DNA of 64,000 nt, taken from assembly GCA_964512645.1 (NCBI GenBank), contig CAZEJS010000004.1:62001-126000 (forward strand), given 5' to 3'. The notes under the pieces were generated by a model, which saw only the letters and a program-made list of their open reading frames with translations, was not told where the DNA came from and ran no database searches. Made by a program: the position numbers and the translations under genes. This DNA is from CAZEJS01 sp964512645. GTDB lineage: Bacteria > Actinomycetota > Geothermincolia > Fen-727 > Anoxymicrobiaceae. Positions 51,748-60,533 of the stretch are shown piece after piece (the first letter of the stretch is position 1; each line of letters opens with the position of its first letter).

Positions 51748-53448
51748 ATGCGCGGTAAAAACGCGGTTGTACAGAGGGTAGCGCTCAGGGCGTTCCGCAC
51801 GTTGTCCCCGCTGGTCGCCGCTCTGGCGGTCTGCTACGCGATGGCGCTGGCGGCGCTGAACTTCATGGTAGCCATCGGCCACCGGTTTGACACCGTCACC
51901 GCCGGTGTCGACCGGGTCACCCACTTCGCGATGTGGAGGGGCCCCGCCGTCATCCCCTCGATGCTGGGACTCTTCATGATGCTTCTGGCCTACGAACTGT
52001 GGATGCGGAAGCGCGCAGCGCTGCTCGTATTCTGTGGGTTTCTCGTGGCCCAGGCCGGCGTCGAGGCGTTCAGGGGTTCGGGCAGGGACGCCCTGGCGGT
52101 CACCCTGCTCACGGTCATGGTGATGGCTCTCGCGGTCGGCCAGTTTCCCGGCAGGCCGGATCGGAACTCCATGAGGAGGCTGAAGCTGGCAGTGCCCGTT
52201 ATCCTGGGCACGTTTTTCACCGTCGGCGTGACGGGCCTCTACCTACAGAGGGCGTACCTGGGCCTGCGCGACGCGAACCTGTACGAACTGGGATACAGGA
52301 CGTTGGCGGTCGCCGTCGGCAACGGCGGCCTGCGGTTTGCCGGGTGGCACCTGGCGTTCAGGATCTCGCTTACCGTGATGGCGTTTGCCGCGATCGCATG
52401 CATCCTGTTCCTGCTGTTCCGGCCTTATCGCGAGACGGAAGGTCTTTCCCGCGACGACCAGCTCCGGGCGCGGAGCCTGGTGGAGAGCTACGGGGCGGAC
52501 TCGCTTGCCTACTTCAACACCCGTCACGACAAGAACAAGTTCTTCCACGGGGATCGCACGTTCCTGGCGTACAAGACCGTTGGGGACGTGGCGGTGGTGT
52601 CGGGGGATCCGGTGGGCCCGACAGAGGAGCTCCCGGAAGCGATAGCCGCGTTCCGCGAGCACTGCCGGGAGAGAGGGTGGACTTTCGCGTTCCTGGGGGC
52701 CAGCGGTAATCTCATGCCGCTTTACGAGGAAGCGGGCCTGCGGGCGTTCTCGCTGGGCGAGGAGACGATCGTGAACGTAGATGGCTTCACGCTGGACGGC
52801 CGGAGCGTACGGAAGCTCAGGCAGTCGGTGAACAAGCTGTTGAAGGCCGGGTACCGCATGGAGTTCATGTACACCGCGAGCATTCCCCCCCACATGAAGC
52901 ACGAACTCGCGCGCATCTCCGCCGACTGGCGCGGAGGGAAGGACGAGACCGGTTTTTCCATGGGCCTTGGGAGGCTCATGAGCGTGGAAGACCCCGACTG
53001 CCTGCTGTCCGTCGCGTACGGACCCGGCGGCGAGCCTGAGGGGTTCCTGCATTTCGTGCCCATGTACCCACGGGCCGGCTACTCGCTTGACGTCCACCGC
53101 TCGAAGATAGACAGCCCCGGGGCGCTCTCGGAGTTCATGATCGCCCAGACGGCGCTCTTCCTCAAGAAGGAGGGGTACCGGCGGATGTCACTGCACTTCC
53201 TCGCCTTCGCCGAGCACTACCGGGAGGACAGCGCGGCGAAGGGCAGCGCATTCTGGAGAAAGGTCGCCGGCGCCGCCGACCGCTTTCTCCCGGTTGTCTC
53301 CGCCTACCGCTTCGACAGGAAGTTCAACCCAGGCTTCAAGAAGAGATACCTGCTCTACGAGGGCGCAGCCGACCTGCTGCTGGTCGGCCTGGCCGCCATT
53401 TCCGCGGAATCCGCCTTCTCGGTCACCCGCCCCTCCGACCGTCGATAG
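51748..53448 (+). CDS. MprF/DUF2156-like membrane protein
   Basis: 566 aa from ATG 51748, preceded by GAAGGCG. Residues 1-240 contain about six helices (LVAALAVCYAMALAALNFMV, LGLFMMLLAYELWM, LAVPVILGTFFTVGVTGLYL). The C-terminal half is the DUF2156/lysyltransferase domain of MprF and LysX: SLAYFNTRHDKNKFFHGD, VAVVSGDPVGP, WTFAFLGASGNLMPLYEE, LRQSVNKLLKAGYRMEF and FLHFVPMYPRAGYSLDVH. Such enzymes add an amino acid from aminoacyl-tRNA to phosphatidylglycerol and move it across the membrane, lowering surface charge. It lacks a tRNA-synthetase domain. Confidence 0.87.
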   Translation: MRGKNAVVQRVALRAFRTLSPLVAALAVCYAMALAALNFMVAIGHRFDTVTAGVDRVTHFAMWRGPAVIPSMLGLFMMLLAYELWMRKRAALLVFCGFLVAQAGVEAFRGSGRDALAVTLLTVMVMALAVGQFPGRPDRNSMRRLKLAVPVILGTFFTVGVTGLYLQRAYLGLRDANLYELGYRTLAVAVGNGGLRFAGWHLAFRISLTVMAFAAIACILFLLFRPYRETEGLSRDDQLRARSLVESYGADSLAYFNTRHDKNKFFHGDRTFLAYKTVGDVAVVSGDPVGPTEELPEAIAAFREHCRERGWTFAFLGASGNLMPLYEEAGLRAFSLGEETIVNVDGFTLDGRSVRKLRQSVNKLLKAGYRMEFMYTASIPPHMKHELARISADWRGGKDETGFSMGLGRLMSVEDPDCLLSVAYGPGGEPEGFLHFVPMYPRAGYSLDVHRSKIDSPGALSEFMIAQTALFLKKEGYRRMSLHFLAFAEHYREDSAAKGSAFWRKVAGAADRFLPVVSAYRFDRKFNPGFKKRYLLYEGAADLLLVGLAAISAESAFSVTRPSDRR

Positions 53449-53571
53449 GGTCGTCCCGTCGGGGGCAGGACCATTATCTCCTTCGCGTCTCTTGGGCGCG
53501 TTCGAACCGCGGCCGTTCCCGCCGGCACGGGCGGGGAGTGAAGCGGGAAGCGAAGAGCCGCACCGGTTTGT

Positions 53572-53579
53572 TATACAAT
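53572..53579 (+). promoter_or_regulatory. Possible -10 element of the PHP gene
   Basis: TATACAAT sits 38 bases ahead of ATG 53618. It is close to the consensus -10 and lies in GC-rich DNA. No clear -35 at the right distance. Confidence 0.35.
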
Positions 53580-53617
53580 GTTGCGCGTACCGCTTGAAGG
53601 ATGACTAGGATCTCGCG

Positions 53618-54238
53618 ATGCTTATCGACCTCCACGTGCACACTAATATCTCGTCGAGGTGTTCGTCGGTGATGCCGGACGAGCTGGTCGAACGCTCCAG
53701 GGAGCTGGGGCTCGATGCCGTCTGCGTTACCGAGCACGCGACGTACCGCGGCGCCCAGGTGAACTACGAGTTCGCCAGGGAGAAAGGCTTCCTGGTCTTC
53801 CGCGGCATGGAGGTCTACACGGAGCAGGGGGACATGCTGGTGTTCGGCTGGGAGGCCAATATCCGTTACTACCTCTTCCCATTCGCCGACCTGCGAGCGG
53901 AGGTCGAGAAGCGCGACGGGATAATAATTCCGGCACACCCGTGCCGGGGAATCGCCGACGCCAGGCATCGCAGCAAGGAGCAGATCGAGCCCGAACTGCT
54001 CGAGGCCATCAACTGTTTCGAGGTGTTCAACGGCGCCATCCCCAGGAAGGCTAACGCGAAGGCCCAGAAGCTCGCCGAGAAATACGGGCTCTTCGGCACC
54101 GGGGGCAGCGACGCCCACCACGTCAGCCATATCGGTCGCTGCGTGACCGTGTTCGAGGAGGAGCCGGAAAACGAGGTCGAACTCATCGAGGCGCTCCGGG
54201 GAGGCAGGTACCGCGCCTGCTACTACGAAGACCTGTGA
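53618..54238 (+). CDS. PHP-domain metal-dependent phosphoesterase
   Basis: 206 aa from ATG 53618. The PHP motifs are IDLHVHTNISSRC (residues 3-15), AVCVTEHATY, FRGMEVYTEQGDML, IIPAHPCRG, CFEVFNGAI and TGGSDAHHVSHIG, supplying the His/Asp/Glu metal ligands. Enzymes of the family remove phosphate from nucleotides, histidinol phosphate or nucleic-acid ends. The substrate is not given by context. Length is at the short end, close to the YciV/TrpH group. Confidence 0.88.
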   Translation: MLIDLHVHTNISSRCSSVMPDELVERSRELGLDAVCVTEHATYRGAQVNYEFAREKGFLVFRGMEVYTEQGDMLVFGWEANIRYYLFPFADLRAEVEKRDGIIIPAHPCRGIADARHRSKEQIEPELLEAINCFEVFNGAIPRKANAKAQKLAEKYGLFGTGGSDAHHVSHIGRCVTVFEEEPENEVELIEALRGGRYRACYYEDL

Positions 54239-54349
54239 GCGCCCCTGCGTCACGCGCTCCGACTGGCGGCCCCCGGACGAAGCGCGCCGCGGCGGGCCCC
54301 ACCGTTCCCACCGCCGCGGACGTTTCCCGACCGGCGCTCTCTCGCCAGA

Positions 54350-54377
54350 TTGACTATGTGGTCAAAACTAATAGAAT
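54350..54377 (+). promoter_or_regulatory. Promoter with palindromic operator, DUF35-thiolase operon
   Basis: TTGACT (54350-54355) and TAGAAT (54372-54377), 16 bases apart, look like a sigma70 promoter. A perfect TTGAC-N6-GTCAA inverted repeat (54350-54365) covers the -35, the arrangement expected for a repressor site. A start near 54384 would give a leader of about 220 bases. Confidence 0.6.
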
Positions 54378-54542
54378 TATCAACGCTTTTACTGGAGAGC
54401 CCTGGCGGCGGTGATGTTTTGCGGACAGTCGAGGCGCGCTTGTCGCGGAGAGGTGTGGCGGAGGCGGGTGGCGGCACCGGCCGGACGGCATGCCGCCCTG
54501 CGCGCTCGCTCGCGTGGACGATGAGCACCGAGGAACATTGAT

Positions 54543-54568
54543 GACCCCTTGCCGGGGGTTCTTTTTTT
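54543..54568 (+). terminator. Leader terminator or attenuator ahead of the DUF35 gene
   Basis: A short GC stem (ACCCC with GGGGT, loop TTGCCG) is followed by seven T bases (54562-54568). It lies between the promoter at 54350 and the first gene of the operon, only about 36 bases before TTG 54605. A short open frame (MSTEEH) ends just before it. Either it ends upstream transcription or it serves as an attenuator. The stem is only five or six pairs. Confidence 0.5.
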
Positions 54569-54604
54569 GCAAGGAGACAGGCTCGGCTGAAAGAGGTGAG
54601 GCAG

Positions 54605-55069
54605 TTGGCTGACTGGAAGTCCGAGGTGGAGGAGGTAGTCTTCCCTGGCAAGATCTGTGTGCCCTACTCCTGGACCGTCGGCAGCACACTCAGCAAGTGG
54701 TATGTCCAGCTGAGGGACGACGGAGAGATCTGGGCCAACAGGTGCCCGTCCTGCGGCAAGGTGTACGTCCCCCCGAAGATCAAGTGCATCGATTGCTACA
54801 GGGACATGAACGACTGGGTGAAGCTGCCCGGTACGGGCACGGTCGACGCGTTCACTGTGGTGAACTTCCACGTGAAGGGGCTGCATCCCAAGAAACCGCC
54901 CTTCGTCTACGCGGTGATCAAGATGGACGGCGCGGACACGGGGCTCACCCATTTCATCGGCGGCGTGGAGCCCGAGAAGGTGAAGGTGGGCATGAGGGTC
55001 AAGGCCGTGCTGGCCAAAGAGCGCGACGGGCACATAACGGACATCAAGTATTTCAAGCCGATCGCTTGA
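54605..55069 (+). CDS. DUF35 OB-fold/zinc-ribbon protein, first copy
   Basis: 154 aa from TTG 54605, set by the ribosome site AGAGGTGA five bases ahead; GTG 54596 would add three residues. The zinc ribbon is CPSCGKVYVPPKIKCIDC, and the OB fold follows (VDAFTVVNFHVKGLHP, VRVK-like VKVGMRVKAVLAKE). DUF35 proteins bind acyl-CoA and partner thiolases, as in archaeal HMG-CoA synthesis and in steroid side-chain aldolases. It opens a four-gene operon, with the first thiolase 31 bases on. Confidence 0.9.
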   Translation: MADWKSEVEEVVFPGKICVPYSWTVGSTLSKWYVQLRDDGEIWANRCPSCGKVYVPPKIKCIDCYRDMNDWVKLPGTGTVDAFTVVNFHVKGLHPKKPPFVYAVIKMDGADTGLTHFIGGVEPEKVKVGMRVKAVLAKERDGHITDIKYFKPIA

Positions 55070-55100
55070 GGCGGCGGAAAAAGGAACGGTGGTGAGATAA

Positions 55101-56237
55101 TTGGAGAGAGTAGCTGTCATTGGAGTAGGACAGACCAAGTACGCGAACGGCAAGCGCGAGACGTTCCACGAGATGATCTTCGAAGCGGCCTCGAAGGCGC
55201 TTGACGACGCGGGGATCACCGTCGCCGACATCGACAACGTCGTCTCGGTTTCGAGCGACTTCTGGGATGGGCGCACCATCTCCAGCATGGCGATCTCCGA
55301 CGCGTCCGGCGCGTTCAACAAGGATATCTCGACGGTGGAGGGCGACGGTACGTTCGGCGTGCTCTACGGCATGATGAGGATTCTCTCGGGTTCTTTCGGT
55401 ACCACGATGGTCGTGGCGCACCACAAGGGCTCGGAGAGCAGCATGGCGGGAATCACCAACACGGCGTTCGACCCTCTGGTGGAGCGCAGGCTGGGGCTGG
55501 ACGCCATAACCTCGGCGGCGCTGCAGGCATGCAGGTACATGACCGTGTCCGGCGGCACCGAGCAGCAGTTCGCCATGGTCTCCGTCAAGAACCACGGCAA
55601 CGCGCTCAAGAACCCGCTGGCGCACCTGCCCATGGAGATCACGGTAGAGGACGTCATGGCTTCGCCGATGATGTCCACGCCTCTCAAGAGGCTGGACTGC
55701 TCGCCGGTAACCGACGGCGCCGCCGCGGTAGTGCTCGCGGCGGAGCGCAACGCCAAGAAGCTGACCACCAACAAGAAGAGGGTGTGGCTCGACGGCGTGG
55801 GGCATTGCGCCGACGCTTTCCGCCTTGGAGACCGCGACCTCGCGGACACCAGGGCGCTGAAGAAGGCGGCGAAGAAGGCGTACTCCATGGCAGGCGTCGA
55901 TGCCTCCGATATCGATGTGGCCGAGGTCTACGACGCGTTCTCCTACATGGAGCCCCTGTGGCTGGAAGGTCTGGGCTTCTGCGAGGACGGCATGGGGCCG
56001 GAGATGGAGGAGCGGGGAAGGTTCGACATGGGCTCCGGGTGCCCGGTCAACCCGTCCGGCGGAAGGCTTTCGGGCAACCCCGTAATGGTGGCCGGGCTCG
56101 CGGCCGTGATCGAGTGCGTGCTCCAGGTCCGCGGGGAAGCTGGACGGCACCAGGTCAAAGGTGCCCAGACCGCCCTCGCGCACGGCGTCAACGGCATGTG
56201 CGGCCAGTCCCATTGCGTCTGGATACTGGGTAAGTAA
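55101..56237 (+). CDS. Thiolase-like protein lacking the usual nucleophilic cysteine
   Basis: 378 aa from TTG 55101 with GGTGGTGAG. It is an SCP2-type thiolase fold: VAVIGVGQTKYANGKRET, VEDVMASPMMSTPLKRLDC, AEVYDAFSYMEPLWLEGLG and CPVNPSGGRLSGNP. The canonical Cys in the ACASG-type loop is absent; here the segment reads TVEGDGTFGVLYG (78-90). The C-terminal HGVNGMCGQSHCV keeps cysteines. DUF35-partnered thiolase-like proteins such as the Ltp2 aldolases also lack this Cys and cleave C-C bonds in a retro-aldol reaction. It likely acts with one of the two DUF35 partners. Confidence 0.87.
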   Translation: MERVAVIGVGQTKYANGKRETFHEMIFEAASKALDDAGITVADIDNVVSVSSDFWDGRTISSMAISDASGAFNKDISTVEGDGTFGVLYGMMRILSGSFGTTMVVAHHKGSESSMAGITNTAFDPLVERRLGLDAITSAALQACRYMTVSGGTEQQFAMVSVKNHGNALKNPLAHLPMEITVEDVMASPMMSTPLKRLDCSPVTDGAAAVVLAAERNAKKLTTNKKRVWLDGVGHCADAFRLGDRDLADTRALKKAAKKAYSMAGVDASDIDVAEVYDAFSYMEPLWLEGLGFCEDGMGPEMEERGRFDMGSGCPVNPSGGRLSGNPVMVAGLAAVIECVLQVRGEAGRHQVKGAQTALAHGVNGMCGQSHCVWILGK

Positions 56238-56249
56238 GGGGGGTGCGAC

Positions 56250-57404
56250 ATGGGTAACAGAGTAGGAATAGTAGGGGTCGGACAGACCCATCACGCGGCC
56301 CACAGGCTCGACGTCTCAGGGGTCGAACTTATAGCCGAGGCGGTCACCAGGGGCCTCGACGACGCGCAGATCACGCTCGACGATATCGACGCGATCGTCG
56401 TCGGCAACATGGACCATTTCGAGAACATCAACTACGTGGACACCTGGGCGGTCGAGGGGCTCGGGGCCTGCATGAAGCCGGTTTTCAAGGTCACCACCGG
56501 CGGCACGACAGGTACGACGGTCGGGGCCGCCGCCTACTACAGCGCCGCGTCGGGCCTCTTCGACGTGGTCATGGGAGTCGGCTGGGAGAAGAACTCGGAG
56601 TCCGACACTCAGGCGGCGATCGCGACCTGCGCGAACCCCGTGCTGGAGCGCGACCCGTTCGCCGGGGCGATAGGCCCGCTGGCAACCGAGTACTCGATGT
56701 ACATGAAGGCCTACGGCGCTACCGAAGAGGACGCGGCGATAGTCGCGGCCCGCGACCGAAACAACGCTATGAACAACCCGTACGCCCACAACCGGATGCA
56801 CGTGACGGTGGAGGACGTGATGAACTCGCCGATGCTCTCGTACCCGGTGAAGTTCCTGGACATGTGCCCCCGCTCAGACGGAGCGTGCGCGGTGATATTC
56901 GCCGCCGAGCACAGGGCCAAGAAGCTGTGCGACCGGCCCGCCTGGATACACGCGTCGGTCGTCCGTCACGACTACACGCACTTCGGGGACCTCGAGTGGC
57001 AGTGGATGCCGACCCTGGAGAGGGCTACCCTGCAGGCGTACAAGCTCGCCGGCATAACCAACCCCCTCAAGGACCTGGACGTCGCGGAGCTTTACATGCC
57101 CTGTTCGACGACCGGTGTCAAGTGGATGGACTCCTTCTGGTTCTGCCAGCGGGGGGAGGGGCCCAAGCTGATCCGAAGCGGCGCCACACACATGGACGGC
57201 ATACTGCCGATCAACCCGTCGGGAGGCGTTGTTGCCACGAACCCGATCGGCGCGACCGCCCTCATCCGCGTCGGCGAAGCCGCCTGGCAGATAATGGGAC
57301 GCGCCGGCGAACGGCAGGTGCCCAATGTCAAGAAGGCGCTTGCCACGGGGTTTGGAGGCTGCAGCTGGTCGGACGCGTTCGTGCTCGGCGCGGACCTGCC
57401 ATGA
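56250..57404 (+). CDS. Thiolase-like protein, second copy, no nucleophilic cysteine
   Basis: 384 aa from ATG 56250 with GGGGGGTG. The fold matches its neighbour (VGIVGVGQTHHAAHRL, VEDVMNSPMLSYPVKFLDMC, VAELYMPCSTTGVKWMDS, PINPSGGVVATNPIGA). The loop at the nucleophile position is KVTTGGTTGTTVGA (80-93), again with no cysteine, and the downstream YDxF motif of the first copy is ELYMPCS here. The C-terminus has ATGFGGCSWSDAFVLG. Both copies together may form a heteromeric enzyme with two DUF35 subunits. It ends 21 bases before the second DUF35 gene. Confidence 0.87.
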   Translation: MGNRVGIVGVGQTHHAAHRLDVSGVELIAEAVTRGLDDAQITLDDIDAIVVGNMDHFENINYVDTWAVEGLGACMKPVFKVTTGGTTGTTVGAAAYYSAASGLFDVVMGVGWEKNSESDTQAAIATCANPVLERDPFAGAIGPLATEYSMYMKAYGATEEDAAIVAARDRNNAMNNPYAHNRMHVTVEDVMNSPMLSYPVKFLDMCPRSDGACAVIFAAEHRAKKLCDRPAWIHASVVRHDYTHFGDLEWQWMPTLERATLQAYKLAGITNPLKDLDVAELYMPCSTTGVKWMDSFWFCQRGEGPKLIRSGATHMDGILPINPSGGVVATNPIGATALIRVGEAAWQIMGRAGERQVPNVKKALATGFGGCSWSDAFVLGADLP

Positions 57405-57425
57405 GTCGAGGGAGGTAACACTGGA

Positions 57426-58073
57426 ATGGGTATCTATACTGACAAGAGGAAGTCGACGACCACCCCCGACGGGTACGAGCTGCTGACCCACGAATCGGGA
57501 CACCTGGAGTACGACTTCGGATGGCACCTCGGGCCGTACTGGAGCAAGTACCTGACCGAGATGCGCGACAACGGCCGCATCATGGGAACGAAGTGCCCGA
57601 GCTGCGGGATGGTCTACATCCCGCCCCGCGCCGTCTGCGGCAGGTGCTACGTGGGGATGGACGAGTGGGTCGAGTGCGGTCCGGACGGCCTCCTCAAGGG
57701 ATTCACGGTCGTAAGGTTTCCCTACATCGACCCCAACACGGGCAGCCTGATGAAGGTCCCGTTCACCGCGGTGTGGATCAACCTCGACGGCTCGGACACC
57801 AGGATGATGCATTTCTGCGACGAGCTCGACGAGATGAAGCTCGAGGTCGGGATGAGGATGCGCGCGGTCTGGGCGAAGAAGCCGCGGCCGATGTCCATCC
57901 ATGCCATTGACCACTTCGCGGTCATCAAGGACGAGCCCGTGGTGGAGGAGCCACCGCCGGCCAGGATGAAGGGTCCTTTCAAGCTGGAGCTGCCGACCAA
58001 GAAGACGGCGAAGCGCAAGGGGGCCGCGAAGAAGAAGGCCACAGCCAGGAAGAAGGTTGCCGCGAAGAAGTAG
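57426..58073 (+). CDS. DUF35 OB-fold/zinc-ribbon protein with a lysine-rich tail
   Basis: 215 aa from ATG 57426, with GAGGGAGG upstream. Zinc ribbon KCPSCGMVYIPPRAVCGRC, then the OB fold (LLKGFTVVRFPYIDPN, MRMRAVWAKKPRPM). Residues about 180-215 are a Lys/Ala/Arg tail (KTAKRKGAAKKKATARKK) unlike the normal family and reminiscent of histone H1 tails. It could bind nucleic acid or an acidic partner. It is the last gene before a strong bidirectional terminator. Confidence 0.88.
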   Translation: MGIYTDKRKSTTTPDGYELLTHESGHLEYDFGWHLGPYWSKYLTEMRDNGRIMGTKCPSCGMVYIPPRAVCGRCYVGMDEWVECGPDGLLKGFTVVRFPYIDPNTGSLMKVPFTAVWINLDGSDTRMMHFCDELDEMKLEVGMRMRAVWAKKPRPMSIHAIDHFAVIKDEPVVEEPPPARMKGPFKLELPTKKTAKRKGAAKKKATARKKVAAKK

Positions 58074-58095
58074 ACGGCCGACCGGACGACCTGAC

Positions 58096-58136
58096 AAAAA
58101 CGCGGGCCGGGCACCAAGCCCGGCCCGCTCGTTTTT
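58096..58136. terminator. Bidirectional rho-independent terminator
   Basis: GCGGGCCGGGC (58102-58112) and GCCCGGCCCGC (58118-58128) form a perfect 11-bp stem with a 5-base loop, flanked by AAAAA on the left and TTTTT on the right. It separates the plus-strand DUF35 operon from the minus-strand RND gene and would work in both directions. Confidence 0.9.
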
Positions 58137-58154
58137 CACTCCGGCCCGACAGGG

Positions 58155-60533
58155 TCAGCCGAAGGCGCGGCCTTTCTTCCTCTTCTTCTCCAGGACCCGC
58201 AGGATGGCCGGCAGAAGGGTCAGCGAAATCACCACCGCCGAGCCTATGCCCAGGACCGCCGCCAGGCCCAGGGATGACAGGCCCTGGTAGCGCGCCAGCA
58301 TCAGGGCGGCGAACGCTCCCAGCACCGTGAGCCCGGACACCAGGATCGCCTTGCCGGTGTGTGCCAGCGTCGAAGGTATGGCGTCCTCGCGACTCCCGAG
58401 TTGCATCTCCTCCTCGTAGCGGTGGAGCACGTAGACGCCGAAATCCACCCCTATGCCGAGGATCATCGGCGTCACCGCGATGTTCACGATGTTGAACTTC
58501 ATTCCCAGGAGGTTGAAAGCGCCCACCATCCAGACCATCGCGAAGGCGAGAGGCAGCATCGCGAGCAGAGTCGGCAGGAGCGCCTGGAAGTCGATAACCA
58601 CCATCAGCAGCACCACCACGGCGGAGAGGATGGTGGTATCGTTCAAGCCCTTTCGGGTCGACTCGAGGATATCCTGGACGATGACCGGAAATCCGATGAC
58701 GTCCGTGGAGACGCTCTTGACCTCGTCGAGGAATTCCCTGACGTTTTTCTCCTCGGACATGTTCCTGGCAGGGTACACGTAGGTGGCGTACGTGCCGTCG
58801 GAGGAGACGTATTTCTGCAGGGTGCCCGGGGGCAGCTTGTCCGCGGTCAGCAGGTCAGAACCTATGTCCTGGAGTATGGTCAGCATCTGCGGGGGCACGA
58901 AGGTGAGCCACTGCGGGTTGAGGTCTTCGATCTTCTTCTTTATCCGTGACATCTCGATGAGCTTGCCCAGCTGGTCCGAGGGGATGATGGTGGCCAGCGA
59001 CTCCACGCCTTTGACACTGGGGTACTTCTCCCTGTCCTGGAGCTGTTCGGTCACCTCTCGCATTGCGGCCTCGTTGTTTGAGAGCACGATGACGAAGTCG
59101 GATCCCATGCCGAACTGACTGGCCAGCTTCTCCTCGGCCACCGTCACTTTCATGCCGCGGGGCTGCACCTTCCTGATGTTGCTCTCGTACTTGATGAATC
59201 CGGCGCTGGTGCCGAGCCCCAGGGTGATCACCAGGCCCGCGGCGATTATCCACCAGGGGCGCCTGGCGACGAACCGACCCTCCTTCCGCATCAGGCCGGA
59301 CTCCTCGTCGAACTCGCGCGGCTTGTAGGGCGACACGCGCTCTTTCATGGTGACCAGGGCCGGCAGAACGAAGAAGGTAGACAGCAGAGCGAAGACTACC
59401 CCCGTCCCGAGAACCAGGCCCATATCGTGCATCGCCTTGAAATCGGAGAAGACGATGGCGTAGAAGGCGCCGGCGGTGGTGAGGGCCCCGGTGATGATTC
59501 CTTTGCCGGTCAGGGAGAGGGCGGCTACGAAAGCTTCCTCTCCCGTCCTGCCGCGCTCCCTTTCCTCGCGGTAGCGAGAAAGCAGGGCGATGCCGTACTC
59601 GATGCCTATTCCCATGAGGACGGCGGCGAACACCGACGACACGGTGTTCAGCGACTTGACCGTCAGGCGGGTGAACGCCAGGGTCCAGGCGACCCCGCAC
59701 AACAGCGCGGCGATGGCGAGGAAAGGCGTAGCGATGCTCCTGAAGGCGAACGCCAGCACGACAATGATGACCAGTATCGCGATGAACCCGACCAGGATGA
59801 TGTCGTGGTTGACCACGGTCTGCTGCTCTTGCTGGAAAGAATAGTTGCCTGACAGGAATATCCTGGCCCCGGGGTTCCGCTTCTCCACCTCCGAAACGAT
59901 GGCGTCCGTCTTCTTGCTGAAGGGGCCCAGCCGCTTGAGGTCGTCGGCGCTGAACCTGGGGCGGGCGATGAGAAGCGTCGATTTGCCGTCCTTGCCGAGA
60001 AAGTAGCCTTCTTCGTCGAGGGACACCCCGCCACCGAAAGTCTGCGACAACCGGGAGCGCATCGCCATGAACGACTGGGCCATCCTGGTGAGCTCCGCCA
60101 TGTTCTTCTCCGCCAGCAGGAGGTCCAGCCTGTTCAGGGTCGCTTTATCGAGGAAGAGGAGCCCGTACTTCTCGAACTGCGCCAGGTCCGCCCTGTACTG
60201 GACGTAGGAGAACTCCCCGCTCTTTTTCAGCTCTTTCGCCAGCTCGCCGGTGACAGTCCGGGACCGCCCGACGTCTTTCCCTTCGATCACCGCGATGAAG
60301 TAGTCGGTGCCGCCGAACTTGTCCAGGGCCTTGAAGTAGTTCTTGACGGCTGCGTGTTCCTGCGGGAGCAGGTCCACGTAGCGCGTGGTGACCCGCAGCG
60401 AGCGGATAGCGAAGAAGGAGCCTGCCAGCGTCAGCAGCGTCAGGAGGAGCACCATTTTCCAGTGCCTGGTTGTGGCCCTGCCGATCCAGCTCAGCGCCCT
60501 GGTGCGGAGACCCGGCCCTTTTTTCTTCTTCAC
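58155..60533 (-). CDS. RND superfamily transporter (MmpL-like) in the MarR operon
   Basis: 792 aa from GTG 60533, which overlaps the stop of the DUF3068 gene (GTGA). First helix MVLLLTLLTLAGSFFAIRSL, large first extracytoplasmic loop (to about residue 235), helices such as IILVGFIAILVIIVVLAFAF and SVFAAVLMGIGIEYGIALLS, then a second half with AVVVLLMVVIDFQALLP and TPMILGIGVDFGVYVLHRYE. The two IGIEYG/IGVDFG segments are typical. It probably exports a lipid or hydrophobic compound with proton motive force. The MarR gene and the palindrome upstream suggest induction by a ligand. Confidence 0.9.
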   Translation of the reverse strand: MKKKKGPGLRTRALSWIGRATTRHWKMVLLLTLLTLAGSFFAIRSLRVTTRYVDLLPQEHAAVKNYFKALDKFGGTDYFIAVIEGKDVGRSRTVTGELAKELKKSGEFSYVQYRADLAQFEKYGLLFLDKATLNRLDLLLAEKNMAELTRMAQSFMAMRSRLSQTFGGGVSLDEEGYFLGKDGKSTLLIARPRFSADDLKRLGPFSKKTDAIVSEVEKRNPGARIFLSGNYSFQQEQQTVVNHDIILVGFIAILVIIVVLAFAFRSIATPFLAIAALLCGVAWTLAFTRLTVKSLNTVSSVFAAVLMGIGIEYGIALLSRYREERERGRTGEEAFVAALSLTGKGIITGALTTAGAFYAIVFSDFKAMHDMGLVLGTGVVFALLSTFFVLPALVTMKERVSPYKPREFDEESGLMRKEGRFVARRPWWIIAAGLVITLGLGTSAGFIKYESNIRKVQPRGMKVTVAEEKLASQFGMGSDFVIVLSNNEAAMREVTEQLQDREKYPSVKGVESLATIIPSDQLGKLIEMSRIKKKIEDLNPQWLTFVPPQMLTILQDIGSDLLTADKLPPGTLQKYVSSDGTYATYVYPARNMSEEKNVREFLDEVKSVSTDVIGFPVIVQDILESTRKGLNDTTILSAVVVLLMVVIDFQALLPTLLAMLPLAFAMVWMVGAFNLLGMKFNIVNIAVTPMILGIGVDFGVYVLHRYEEEMQLGSREDAIPSTLAHTGKAILVSGLTVLGAFAALMLARYQGLSSLGLAAVLGIGSAVVISLTLLPAILRVLEKKRKKGRAFG

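Noticed and set aside
54350..54541. 63-codon open frame starting at TTG 54350, ahead of the DUF35 operon
   Set aside because: It starts on the -35 of a good promoter, has no ribosome site and no family. It probably lies in the untranslated leader.
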